This document shows, in pieces, positions 43,406 through 51,676 of a DNA stretch of 64,000 nucleotides. The DNA comes from Fen-183 sp036504335 (GTDB lineage Bacteria > Acidobacteriota > Thermoanaerobaculia > UBA5066). How positions within the stretch are numbered: the stretch's first letter is position 1; each line of letters opens with the position of its first letter. The position numbers and the translations under genes were made by a program. The notes beneath the pieces are model-generated. The model had not been told where the DNA came from. It ran no database searches and saw only the letters and a list, made by a program, of their open reading frames with translations. The stretch is taken from contig DASXVJ010000007.1 in NCBI GenBank assembly GCA_036504335.1, positions 1-64,000 of the forward strand. The letters are read 5' to 3'.

Positions 43406-44901
43406 GCGCCGCGTCCGACCCGGGCGCGAGCCGCCGCCGCCTCGTCGCCGGCCTCCTCCTCGCGGGCGTCGCGCTCCAGCTCGCGGGCCTCCTCGTCGCG
43501 GCCGCCGGAACCGACCTGCGCGCGCCGCAGTCGGAGGACATGGTCCCGTTCACGTATCTCCTCGCGACGATCGCGTCCGTGCTCGCGGCGGTCGTCGCGA
43601 TGGCAGGCTCCGTCCTCATCCTCTCGCTCACGCTCGGGACCGCCGTTCAGCGCTCGCACCTGGGCTCGATGATCCTCGCCGACGAGGACTTCCGGACCGC
43701 GGTATCGGGCGCGATCGTGACGATCGTCGCGGCCTGCCTCGCGCTCCTCGCGGCGCACCTGCCGGCCGTCTCGCACAACGCGACCGCGATCTTCATGCTC
43801 TCCGCGGGCGGCGTCGTCGAGTTCGGAGCCTGCATCCTCGGCCTCGCACGCCTCTTCCAGCGCATCCCGCGCCTCCTGACCCAGGAGAGCCTCCTCGAGA
43901 ACTCGCTCTCCCACGTGGACGCGGACTACCTCGCGGCGCAGGAGAACCGCCTCCTCGGGGCGGGAGCGACCTCGGAGAGCCGGCGCGACGTCCTGAACGA
44001 CCTGATCTTCTCGTTCCGGGTCTACCCGGTCGAGACGGACGACCCGCTCGTGACCGTCCACGACGTCCTCGAGAACGTGCTCGCCCAGAGCCCGGCGTCC
44101 GTCGTCGCGACGTCCCTCGCGCAGGTGTCGGCGCGTTTCACGGAGCTGGCGGGGCCGACGCACGACCAGATCTTCCAGCTCCTCGTGACGCCGTGGCTCG
44201 CCGAGCTGCGCGTCGCGGTCGTCAAGCGCGGCTCGCCGTCCGTCGCGCTCGCGTTCTTCGATCTGTGGGCGGACGTGCTCGTGGCCGCGCGCGACCGGAA
44301 GATGCCGGGGTTCTACGCGCACTCGGCCCGCCCGTTCGTCGCGTCGCTCCGGCACGTGGCGCACGCGGGTCTCTTCGAGGAGGCGGGCGGGCGCGTGCTC
44401 CGGCCGCTCGTGCGCGTGATGGGCGCCGCGCGAAACGACCTCCCGGCGCTCGGCCCGTGGGCGGGTGCGCTCGTCGGGTGGATGCGCGAGGACGCCGAAA
44501 AGGGCCGCGGCGAGTGGACGCGCGTCCTCTGGAACCCGGTCGAGAACGTCTTCGAGCGCGCCGTGGAGGATCCCGGGCGCGACACGCCTCTCCTCGGCGC
44601 GCTCGTCCACGGCCTGTCCGGCGTGGCGCGCGCGGCCGGCCGCGCGGGGATCGAGACCGGCGGCGGCCGGCCGTTCGCCCTCAAGATCGCGACGCGGATG
44701 CGCCGGGCCCAGATGGAGCTCGCGGAGACCGCCGCGGCCACGGGGCCCGCGGCCGAGGAGCGCGTGCGCGACCGGATCGTCCTTCTCGGCGAGCCGATCG
44801 CGGCCGTCGTCGCGCTGGCGGCGCAGCGCCCGGACCTCGCCGACGCCGCCGCGTTGCTCTCCGCCGAGCGCCTCGACGACGAGCGCGACGGCGAAGCCTG
44901 A
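43402..44901 (+). CDS. membrane protein with large cytoplasmic helical domain
   Basis: 499 residues. Three or four hydrophobic helices in the first 150 residues (LVAGLLLAGVALQLAGLLVA, FTYLLATIASVLAAVVAMAG, AIVTIVAACLALLAAHLP and IFMLSAGGVVEFGACILGL). The remaining 340 residues are charged and mostly helical, without a domain I recognise. The N-terminal layout (DUF2254-like four-helix start followed by a soluble part) is only a loose resemblance. It is translated from a GTG overlapping the previous stop, so it works with the ATP-grasp-like protein or shares its regulation. Function unknown. Confidence 0.65.
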   Translation: MSAASDPGASRRRLVAGLLLAGVALQLAGLLVAAAGTDLRAPQSEDMVPFTYLLATIASVLAAVVAMAGSVLILSLTLGTAVQRSHLGSMILADEDFRTAVSGAIVTIVAACLALLAAHLPAVSHNATAIFMLSAGGVVEFGACILGLARLFQRIPRLLTQESLLENSLSHVDADYLAAQENRLLGAGATSESRRDVLNDLIFSFRVYPVETDDPLVTVHDVLENVLAQSPASVVATSLAQVSARFTELAGPTHDQIFQLLVTPWLAELRVAVVKRGSPSVALAFFDLWADVLVAARDRKMPGFYAHSARPFVASLRHVAHAGLFEEAGGRVLRPLVRVMGAARNDLPALGPWAGALVGWMREDAEKGRGEWTRVLWNPVENVFERAVEDPGRDTPLLGALVHGLSGVARAAGRAGIETGGGRPFALKIATRMRRAQMELAETAAATGPAAEERVRDRIVLLGEPIAAVVALAAQRPDLADAAALLSAERLDDERDGEA

Positions 44902-44913
44902 ACGCTCCGGTTT

Positions 44914-46011
44914 CTAGACGACCGCGAGCCCCGCGCCCCAGTGGAGGCCTGCGCCGAGCGCCGTGAACGCGACGAGGCCGCCCGGCTTCACCATCCCCGC
45001 GAGCTTCGCCTCGTGGTACGCCATGGGCAGCGTCGCCGCGGTCGTGTTGCCGTATTTCTGGATGTTGTTGAACACCCGTTCGTCCGGGAGCCCGAGCACC
45101 TTCTGGGCGGCCTCGTTGATCCGCAGGTTCGCCTGGTGCATGAGGAGGAGGCCGAGATCGGCGAGCGTCTTGCCGTGGGCCGCCAGAAGGTCCTGCACCG
45201 CCGCGGGCATGAGGGTCGTCGCGAGGCGGAAGACCTGGCGCCCCTCGACGATGGGGATCGTCCCGAGGGTGTCGAACATCTCGGGCGTGAAGAACGGGCG
45301 CGACTTGCAGCCGCCGCCCGGCATGTAGAGCTTGTCCCAGTGGTCGCCGTCCGTGTACATCGCGAAACCGAGGAACCCTCGGCCGTCGCCCGAGGTGTTC
45401 GCCTCGAGGACCATTGCGCCGGCGCCGTCGCCGAACAGCACCGCGCGGTCGCGCATGCCCGTCGCGCGCGCGTACCAGAACGGGTCGCACGGCCCGGGAG
45501 ACTTCCCGAGCATGACGTCCCACACGGACTGGGGCCACGGCATGAAGCCGCTGTGCACCTCGGCGCCCACGAGCAGGATCCGGTCGTACATCCCGGACCG
45601 GATGAAGGCGTCGGCCGTCTGGAGCCCCGACAGAAATCCGGCGCACTGCATCCTGATGTCGAGCGCGTGCGTCGTTTTGAGGCCCAGGCGGCGCGCGAGG
45701 AGACCGCCGTTGCCGGGCATGTAGTGGTCGGGCGTCATCGTCGCGAAGACGATGAAGTCGACGTCGGCCGCGGTGAGGCCGGCGTCGGCGAGAGCGGCCT
45801 CGGCGGCCTTTTCGCCGAGCTCGGCCGAGCCGACTCCGGGTTCGACGAAACGGCGCTCCTTGATGCCGGTGCGAGGCAGGATCCACTCGTCGGTCGTGTC
45901 CATGATCCGGCCCATCATCTCGTTCGTGTAGACCTGCGGCGGGACGTACATCCCCGAGCCCCTGATGACGGTCGTGCGGTCTTTCTTGGGCGCAGGCGTC
46001 AGATTTTTCAC
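44914..46011 (-). CDS. 3-oxoacyl-ACP synthase III (FabH)-like
   Basis: 365 residues. Thiolase-fold condensing enzyme: DEWILPRTGIKERRF, the active-site Cys in DIRMQCAGFLSGL, His in LLMHQANLRI and Asn in KYGNTTAAT, plus A-V-L-F-G-D-G-A-G-A-M-V-L-E. The triad is complete. FabH starts fatty acid chains from acetyl-CoA and malonyl-ACP; the relatives also include OleA/polyketide priming types, so I leave the symbol empty. The length is slightly above FabH (about 320) because of an insertion near residues 160-175 (FMPWPQSVWDVMLGKSPG). GTG start with TAGACT 7 bases upstream. Confidence 0.88.
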   Translation of the reverse strand: MKNLTPAPKKDRTTVIRGSGMYVPPQVYTNEMMGRIMDTTDEWILPRTGIKERRFVEPGVGSAELGEKAAEAALADAGLTAADVDFIVFATMTPDHYMPGNGGLLARRLGLKTTHALDIRMQCAGFLSGLQTADAFIRSGMYDRILLVGAEVHSGFMPWPQSVWDVMLGKSPGPCDPFWYARATGMRDRAVLFGDGAGAMVLEANTSGDGRGFLGFAMYTDGDHWDKLYMPGGGCKSRPFFTPEMFDTLGTIPIVEGRQVFRLATTLMPAAVQDLLAAHGKTLADLGLLLMHQANLRINEAAQKVLGLPDERVFNNIQKYGNTTAATLPMAYHEAKLAGMVKPGGLVAFTALGAGLHWGAGLAVV

Positions 46012-46018
46012 GCGGCGG

Positions 46019-46024
46019 AGTCTA
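46019..46024 (-). promoter_or_regulatory. -10 element, leaderless, FabH-like gene
   Basis: TAGACT on the - strand with 7 bases to the GTG at 46011. It lies in the short gap after the Smr gene, indicating a separate transcript. Confidence 0.6.
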
Positions 46025-46042
46025 CCGGAAGAAGACTCCGCC

Positions 46043-46333
46043 TCACGGCGCGGTTTTCAGGATCGCCACGGTCGCGCCCCACCCGCCCCGGTCGGGCGTC
46101 GCGTCGGAGAAGGACAGAACGTGCGCGGACCGTTCGAGGGCCCGCCGCACGATCGTCCGCTGGACTCCGATCCCGCGCCCGTGGACCAGGCGCACCTCGC
46201 GGAAGCCCTTCGCCCGAGCGGCGGCGACGTACTCCGAGACGGCGGCCGCAGTTTCGTCCGGCCGGAAGGAATGCAGGTCCAGCGCGTCCTCGAGAGGCAG
46301 GGAAACCGGCGTCTCGGGCGCCTCGGGCTCCAT
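46043..46333 (-). CDS. small Smr-domain protein
   Basis: 96 residues from the ATG at 46333. The Smr signature is complete: L-D-L-H-S-F at the N-terminus, a helix with A-V-S-E-Y-V-A-A-A-R-A-K-G, VRLVHGRGIGVQRTIVRRAL and G-G-W-G-A-T-V-A-I-L near the end. Stand-alone Smr proteins are nucleases or nucleic-acid-binding proteins; the D-L-H and H-G-x-G motifs needed for nicking are intact. The start at 46333 is supported by TATTCT 6 bases upstream; an ATG nine codons earlier lies before that hexamer. Confidence 0.88.
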   Translation of the reverse strand: MEPEAPETPVSLPLEDALDLHSFRPDETAAAVSEYVAAARAKGFREVRLVHGRGIGVQRTIVRRALERSAHVLSFSDATPDRGGWGATVAILKTAP

Positions 46334-46338
46334 CGTCC

Positions 46339-46345
46339 TAGAATA
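46339..46345. promoter_or_regulatory. overlapping divergent -10 elements, smr and csgG-like genes
   Basis: The same few base pairs read TAGAAT on the + strand (46339-46344, 27 bases before the csgG-like ATG) and TATTCT on the - strand (46345-46340, 6 bases before the smr ATG). Polymerase binding in the two directions should be mutually exclusive. Confidence 0.55.
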
Positions 46346-46371
46346 GCGTCTCAAATTCATGAGGTGACACG

Positions 46372-47289
46372 ATGAAACGACTCGTTTCCGCGTTCTCCCT
46401 GCTCGCGCTCCTCTCGTCGCCCGCGTTCGCGCAGGGCAACAAGCCGCGCGTGGCCATCCTCGAGTTCAAGAACAAGGCGTCCCACTACACGTGGACGTGG
46501 TACGAGGCGGGGCGCGGCGCGCAGGACATGCTCGTGACCGAGCTCGTCAAGTCCGGCAAGTACCGCGTGATCGAGCGCGAGCAGCTCGCCGCGATCATGC
46601 GGGAGAAGAACCTCTCTCTCTCCGGCGACATCGACCCGAGGACGGCCATCCAGTTCGGCAAGATGCTCGGCGTCGAATACCTGATCGCGGGCGCCGTGAC
46701 CGAGCTCGGCGTGACGGACCGCGGCGCGAGCGTGCCGGGCGGCCTCGGGCGCTTCGGCGTGCCGTCCGTGAGCGTTCGCTCCCAGAAGGCCGAGGCCGCG
46801 CTCGACGCGCGCGCCTTCTCGACCTCGACGGGCGAGATCGTGTGGGCCGACTCGGCGCGGGACGAGACGTCGGACGCGAGCGTCTACGTCGCGGGAGCGG
46901 GCGGCGGCGCGTCGGATCACGGGAAGGTCGACAAGCTCATGCGGCCCGTCGTCCAGAAGCTCGCCGCGTCGTTCGCGAAGGCCGACGTCAAGTCTTCCGG
47001 GATGGGCGGGAAGGGCGACGCCTCGGGCCTCGTCGGCAAGATCGCGAACGTGGACGGCGGCACGCTTTACCTCAACGCCGGCTCCGAGGGCGGCGTGAAG
47101 GAAGGCGACGAGTTCACGGTCTACCGCGTCGGCAAGCAGATCAAGGACCCGGACACCGGCGAGGTCCTCGGCGCGGACGAGACGAAAGTCGGGCGCGTCA
47201 GGGTCACGGCCGTGAAGGGGCCGCGCCTCTCGACGGCGACGGCCGTCTCCGGCGGCGGCTTCAAGGCCGGGGACACGATCAAGAATTAG
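46372..47289 (+). CDS. CsgG/HfaB-like secreted protein
   Basis: 305 residues with signal peptide MKRLVSAFSLLALLSSPAFA. The N-terminal half has the CsgG/curli-assembly pattern: VAILEFKNKASHYTW, A-Q-D-M-L-V-T-E-L-V-K-S-G-K-Y-R-V-I-E-R and AIQFGKMLGVEYLIAGAVTEL. The C-terminal part (about 220-305) is a small beta domain with K-E-G-D-E-F-T-V-Y-R-V-G-K. No lipobox Cys follows the leader, so it is not a CsgG lipoprotein itself. The family binds at the outer membrane or forms secretion pores; no curli genes are nearby. GAGGTG precedes the ATG. Confidence 0.85.
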   Translation: MKRLVSAFSLLALLSSPAFAQGNKPRVAILEFKNKASHYTWTWYEAGRGAQDMLVTELVKSGKYRVIEREQLAAIMREKNLSLSGDIDPRTAIQFGKMLGVEYLIAGAVTELGVTDRGASVPGGLGRFGVPSVSVRSQKAEAALDARAFSTSTGEIVWADSARDETSDASVYVAGAGGGASDHGKVDKLMRPVVQKLAASFAKADVKSSGMGGKGDASGLVGKIANVDGGTLYLNAGSEGGVKEGDEFTVYRVGKQIKDPDTGEVLGADETKVGRVRVTAVKGPRLSTATAVSGGGFKAGDTIKN

Positions 47290-47292
47290 CGG

Positions 47293-49131
47293 CTAACGCC
47301 CGGAGATGTCCCGCGCTTCCTGCACTCGCGGGGAGCGCGGGGCGCGCTGCTGCGCCTTGTCGAGCTCGGAGCGGAGCTCGCCGCGCGCGTCCCCGAAGGC
47401 GAGGCCCATCACCCATTCCGCATCGGCGCCGGGGTTCGGGCCCATCGCGTGGACCTCGTCGGCGACGAAGCGCATGACGCGCGTGTCGGCGGCGGGGCCG
47501 GAATCCCGGAGCGCCTGCGTGAGGAGCTGCCACGCGTCGGCGTTGCGTCCATCCGCGAAGGCGACGCCCGCACGGGCGTAGGAGTCCAGGAAGCGCACCT
47601 CGGCTGTCGGCCGCCGCGCGAGGACCTGGCGCGCGGCGCCCATCGCGCTCACGAAGTCCTCGCGCGTGAGGCGCGCGCGCCCGCGCGTGTCCAGCGCCTC
47701 CCACGCGGCGGAGAGCTGCGTGTCGCCCGAGAACCCGGCGCCGGAGAGGAGGGGAGGGAAAGAGGTCTGCTTCGGACGCACGGGGGCGGCGTCGGGGCGC
47801 GTCGTGTCGCCGGCGGAGCCGCGGGAGGCGACACGGGGGACCGGGGGTCTTTCGGATTCGGATTTTTCTTTGAAGGGTGTGTGGGGCGTCGGCGCGCCCG
47901 CTGCTGGAGCGGTGCCGAGGGAGGCGGAGCTCGCCTCATTCACCTTCGAGGAATCCGAAAGTTCGGACGTTGCGGGAGAGGAGGCGCTGCTCGCAGGGGG
48001 AGGCGTGGCCGGAGCCACTTTCACACTCGAAGAAATCTCGGGCGTTGGAATTGCCGGAGCGCCACCCGAAACGGGCGGGGCCCCCGTCCCGCGGAGCAGC
48101 AGCCACGCCCCGCCCCCCGCGCTCAGGAGGAGGATCGCCGCGAGCGCCCACTTCGTCCGTCCGCTCGCGTCGACGCCGGGAACGGGCACGGACGCGGGAG
48201 CCGCGAGCGGCGGCGCGCCGAAGTCCCTCGAGACGACCGTCCGGAGTTGCGACTCGCCGCCGCCGGCCGCCGCCTGCGGAACCGTCGCCGCCGCGCTCGG
48301 AACGCCGAGCGCCTCGCCGAGCGCGCGCACGAACGCGCCGCACGTGCCATACCGCTCCTCGGCCTTCTTCGCGAGCGCCTTCGCGAGGACGGCGTCGGCT
48401 GCGGCCGGGCTGCCGGGAAGGACCGTCGAGAGCGGCGGGGGCGGCGCGGTGACCTGCTGGTGCAGGACCGCGAGCGGCGAATCGGCGATGAAGGGCACGC
48501 GGCCCGACAGGAGCTCGAACGCGACGACCGCGAGCGCGTACTCGTCCGCGCGGCCGTCCAGCGCTCCGCCCGTCGCCTGCTCGGGCGCCATGTAGAGCGG
48601 CGTTCCCATCACGGTGCCCGTCGCGGTCAGCCCCGACGTCGCGTCCGAGCTGCGCGCGAGGCCGAAATCCGCGAGGAGCGGACGGTTCTGCGAGTCCATG
48701 AGGACGTTCGCGGGCTTGATGTCGCGGTGGAGGATGCCCTTGGCGTGCGCGTGGTCGAGCGCGCTCGCGATCGCGGCGAGCCAGGAGACGGCGAGAGGCG
48801 GCGGGACGGCGCCCGTGATGCGGCCCTTGAGCGAGCCACCGGCGACGAGCGGCATGACGAGGTACGAAACGTCCTCGCCCTCCACGGTCGACGAGCCGTA
48901 GTCATAGACGGGGAGGACGTTCGGGTGCTCGAGGCCGGCCACGAGGCGCGCCTCGCGCAGGAAGCGCTCGCGGAACGTCGGGTCCTGCGCGACGGGCCCG
49001 AGGATCACCTTGACGGCGACCGTGCGCTTGAGCGTCTCGTCCTCGGCCTTCCAGACCTCGGACATCCCGCCCGTGCCGGCGCGCTCGAGCATCCGGTAGC
49101 GGCCCAGGACCGTTCCCTTCGTGATCGGCAT
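47293..49131 (-). CDS. PknB-type transmembrane Ser/Thr protein kinase
   Basis: 612 residues. The N-terminal kinase (about 10-270) is complete: G-T-G-G-M-S-E-V glycine loop, VAVKVI Lys, HRDIKPANVL catalytic loop, ADFGLAR and G-T-P-L-Y-M-A-P-E-Q. A single transmembrane helix (WALAAILLLSAGGGAWLLL, about residue 335) is followed by a Pro/Ala/Ser-rich linker, then a C-terminal extracytoplasmic helical domain (about 475-612). The linker shares two motifs in the same order with the rhodanese protein at 57.5 kb. Transcribed 24 bases downstream of the GAF/GGDEF gene. TATCCT lies 6 bases before the ATG. Confidence 0.93.
   Translation of the reverse strand: MPITKGTVLGRYRMLERAGTGGMSEVWKAEDETLKRTVAVKVILGPVAQDPTFRERFLREARLVAGLEHPNVLPVYDYGSSTVEGEDVSYLVMPLVAGGSLKGRITGAVPPPLAVSWLAAIASALDHAHAKGILHRDIKPANVLMDSQNRPLLADFGLARSSDATSGLTATGTVMGTPLYMAPEQATGGALDGRADEYALAVVAFELLSGRVPFIADSPLAVLHQQVTAPPPPLSTVLPGSPAAADAVLAKALAKKAEERYGTCGAFVRALGEALGVPSAAATVPQAAAGGGESQLRTVVSRDFGAPPLAAPASVPVPGVDASGRTKWALAAILLLSAGGGAWLLLRGTGAPPVSGGAPAIPTPEISSSVKVAPATPPPASSASSPATSELSDSSKVNEASSASLGTAPAAGAPTPHTPFKEKSESERPPVPRVASRGSAGDTTRPDAAPVRPKQTSFPPLLSGAGFSGDTQLSAAWEALDTRGRARLTREDFVSAMGAARQVLARRPTAEVRFLDSYARAGVAFADGRNADAWQLLTQALRDSGPAADTRVMRFVADEVHAMGPNPGADAEWVMGLAFGDARGELRSELDKAQQRAPRSPRVQEARDISGR
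47862..47956. repeat. linker segment with paired, oppositely oriented TTTCTTCGAAGG-like words (kinase copy)
   Basis: Reads ATTTTTCTTTGAAGGGTG on the + strand at 47862-47879 and GGATTCCTCGAAGGTGAATG on the - strand at 47956-47937. In the protein these give TPFKEK and SSKVNEA. A further copy lies at 48016-48038. The segment is AT-richer than its surroundings. Confidence 0.5.
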
Positions 49132-49137
49132 GGGGGA

Positions 49138-49143
49138 AGGATA
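49138..49143 (-). promoter_or_regulatory. -10 element, leaderless, kinase gene
   Basis: TATCCT on the - strand with 6 bases to the ATG at 49131 and no Shine-Dalgarno. The gap after the GAF gene is only 24 bases. Confidence 0.55.
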
Positions 49144-49155
49144 TCGGAGGCGGGG

Positions 49156-51636
49156 TCAGCCGGCCGCGGCGGCGTCGGCTTCCGTCGCGTGGTAGAGCAC
49201 GACCGAGCCGGGGCCCGCCTTCACGGCTTCGCCGAGCGCGTCCTCGGCGCGGCCGAGGAGCGTCGCCGTGTCGAACGCGTCGTCGGGGTAGACCGAGATC
49301 CCGGCCGAGAGCGCGAGGGCGACGCCCGACTGCGCGAGACGCTCGTCGATGCCGTTCTCGAAGTTCTTCTGGATCGAGCGCATCGCGCGGTGCGCCTGCA
49401 CCTTGCCGGCCTCGAAGATCAGGATGTAGAACCGGTCGTCCCGGTCGCGCGCGACGAAGTTGACGGCGCGCGTCGAGCGGACGAGCTTCGCGGCGAGCTT
49501 CGGAAGCAGCGAATCGCCGTACTCGGCGCCGAGACGGACGACGGACTCCTTGAGGCCGTCCATCCGGATGTGCGCGACCGCGACGGACTGGCCGTTGCGC
49601 TCGGCGCGGCGCACCTCGGACTCGAGGCGCTTGCCGAGCGACGAGCGGTTGTAGAGGCCCGACTGGCTGTCGCGCTCCGTCTGCTGCTCGATCAGGCGCA
49701 TGAGGCGGGCGTTGTGGAGCGCGACGGCGGCCGAATCCGCGAGAAGCTCGAGGCGCTCCTTGAGGTCGACCGGCCAGTCGTCGGCGCCGCGTCGCGCGGC
49801 GACGGAGAGCACGCCGATGAGCTCGTCGTGGTACGTGAGCGGCACGGCGGCGGCGCGGATGAGCGGCGCCGCTCCGCCCCCGGCGTTCCCCGGGAAGAAC
49901 GACGCGCCCTCGGCGGGGCTCGCGACCGCGAGCGTCTTGTCGAGGAACGTCCGCACGATCGGGTGGGCGGAATTGTCGAACGGCACGGCGCGTGCGAGCT
50001 CGTCGCCGACGTCGGCGCCCCAGCGCGCGCCGATCTTCACGGACTTGGACGCGGGGTCCGCGTCCCAGAACTGCGCCGCGTCGGCCTTCAGGAGGGCGAC
50101 GGCCTGCTCGCAGAGCGTCTGCTTGATCCGTTCGACGTCGAACGTCGTCGAGAGCGAGCGGCCGACCTCGCGCAGGCGGTCGAGGAACCGGTACGACTCG
50201 CGCTCCTGCTGGAGGAGGCGCACGGAGGCGATCGCGAGGGAGACCTCGACGCCGAGCGCCTCGAAGGAGGGAAGCAGGTCGAGCGAGAGGCCCTGGGGGC
50301 TCGCGCCGGCGACCGCGCACAGCAGTCCGACGGGCGCGCCGCGGAACGCGAGCGGGACGGCGAGGAGCCCGAGCGGCTGCTGCAGCGCCCTCACCGCCGG
50401 CCCCGACGGGAGCAGCGCCTCGCCGTGCTTGTCGGCCGAGGCGTTTCCGTAGAAGGCGTGAGAGCCCTCGGTCGAAAGGTGGGCGATGAGCGCCTCGGGG
50501 ATCGCGAGATCCGCCGCCCCGCCCGCCTTCACGTACACGGCCTCGGCGCCGGGCAGCTCGCCCGAAGCGATCAGCTTGACGGCGCAGATGTCGAGGTCGA
50601 ACTGGGGCCCGAGCTCGGCGACCGTCCGGCTCACGATCGCCTGCACCTCGGTGAGGCCCGAGAGGGCGGCATGGAGGCGTCCGACGAACGCGACGCGGTC
50701 GTTGTTGCGGCGCTCGCCATCGAGGAGGCGGGCCTTCTCGAGCGCGCCGGCCGCGAGCTTCGCGAGCTCCTGCGCGAGGCGCAGCTCCTGCGGCGTGAGC
50801 GCGAAGCCGCCGCGGCGCGACATCGTGAGGAAGCCGAAAACGTGCGCGCCCGCGTGGAGCGGGACCGCCATGCGCCGCCGCCGCACGGGCTGCGTGCCGG
50901 GCTCGTCCTCGAACGCCGGGCCGTGGGCCGCGAGGCAGCGGGAGAGAAGCTCGTCCGAAGCGATCGGCGCCCGGCCCGTGGCCGGACGCTCCCCGCTCAG
51001 GGGGGCGCCGTGCGTGAGGATCTCGGTGATCTCCTTGGACTCGGGCTGGAACCGGTACGCGCTCACGCGGTCGAACTCGAGCTCGCGCGAGAGCGAGGCC
51101 ACCGTGAGGCGGATGACCTCGTCCGGATTCAGGGAGAGGAACGCCCCCGAGGCGAGCTCGAAGAGGGCGACGGCCTCCTCTCGGCGCTTCATGAGCGTCC
51201 CGAGCGTGCGGTCGCGCTCGAGGACGTGGCCGATCGTCCGCGCGAACTCCCGCGCGGCCTCCTCGGCCTCGGCGTCCGTTCCGGCGATCGTCTCGAGGAC
51301 GACGCCGAAGACGGCCTGCGTCTGGTCCTTGACCTTCACGGGCGCGCCGAAGAACGAGAGCCCGCCCTCGGACGCCTTCTTGGCGCGGCCCTGGGCGAGG
51401 ACCTCGGCAAGGTGCTGGTTGAGCCGCGTCTCGGCCGCGGCGGCCACGCTGGAACGTCCCGAGCGCGTCATCGGCGGGACTCCCGCGCCGGGCAGGAGCG
51501 CGACGACGGGAGCGTCGAAGAAGTGCAGGGCCGCGTTCAGGATTCCTCCGAGCGCCTCGTCGAGGAGCAAGCCCTCCTTGAGCGCTCCTTCGAACGCCTT
51601 CAGGAGTGGGAGGCCGGGAAAGCGGGCGGGCGGCAT
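49156..51636 (-). CDS. multi-GAF protein with degenerate GGDEF domain
   Basis: 826 residues, no signal peptide. Three or four GAF-type domains, the first half (about 1-330) with FARTIGHVLERDRTL and a following FELASGAFLSLNPDEVIRL, the next about 330-510, another about 510-650 (ESYRFLDRLREVGRSLSTTF). The C-terminal 160 residues align with GGDEF (QSGLYNRSSLGKRLESEVR start, the last part DAFDTATLLGRAEDALGEA) but the signature is RDDRF, so cyclase activity is unlikely. GAF domains bind small molecules. Together with the kinase downstream it may form a signalling unit. Confidence 0.85.
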   Translation of the reverse strand: MPPARFPGLPLLKAFEGALKEGLLLDEALGGILNAALHFFDAPVVALLPGAGVPPMTRSGRSSVAAAAETRLNQHLAEVLAQGRAKKASEGGLSFFGAPVKVKDQTQAVFGVVLETIAGTDAEAEEAAREFARTIGHVLERDRTLGTLMKRREEAVALFELASGAFLSLNPDEVIRLTVASLSRELEFDRVSAYRFQPESKEITEILTHGAPLSGERPATGRAPIASDELLSRCLAAHGPAFEDEPGTQPVRRRRMAVPLHAGAHVFGFLTMSRRGGFALTPQELRLAQELAKLAAGALEKARLLDGERRNNDRVAFVGRLHAALSGLTEVQAIVSRTVAELGPQFDLDICAVKLIASGELPGAEAVYVKAGGAADLAIPEALIAHLSTEGSHAFYGNASADKHGEALLPSGPAVRALQQPLGLLAVPLAFRGAPVGLLCAVAGASPQGLSLDLLPSFEALGVEVSLAIASVRLLQQERESYRFLDRLREVGRSLSTTFDVERIKQTLCEQAVALLKADAAQFWDADPASKSVKIGARWGADVGDELARAVPFDNSAHPIVRTFLDKTLAVASPAEGASFFPGNAGGGAAPLIRAAAVPLTYHDELIGVLSVAARRGADDWPVDLKERLELLADSAAVALHNARLMRLIEQQTERDSQSGLYNRSSLGKRLESEVRRAERNGQSVAVAHIRMDGLKESVVRLGAEYGDSLLPKLAAKLVRSTRAVNFVARDRDDRFYILIFEAGKVQAHRAMRSIQKNFENGIDERLAQSGVALALSAGISVYPDDAFDTATLLGRAEDALGEAVKAGPGSVVLYHATEADAAAAG

Positions 51637-51650
51637 GGCGGCGAACGGCC

Positions 51651-51656
51651 ATAATA
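51651..51656 (-). promoter_or_regulatory. -10 element, GAF/GGDEF gene
   Basis: TATTAT on the - strand, 14 bases before the ATG at 51636. No ribosome site is visible, so the leader would be only about 7 bases. Confidence 0.4.
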
Positions 51657-51676
51657 CCGCCTCCCCGGAGGTGCCC

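Noticed and set aside
47449..51654. Open + strand frame of about 1,400 codons antisense to the kinase and GAF/GGDEF genes
   Set aside because: Same composition artefact; the - strand products have clear kinase and GAF domains.
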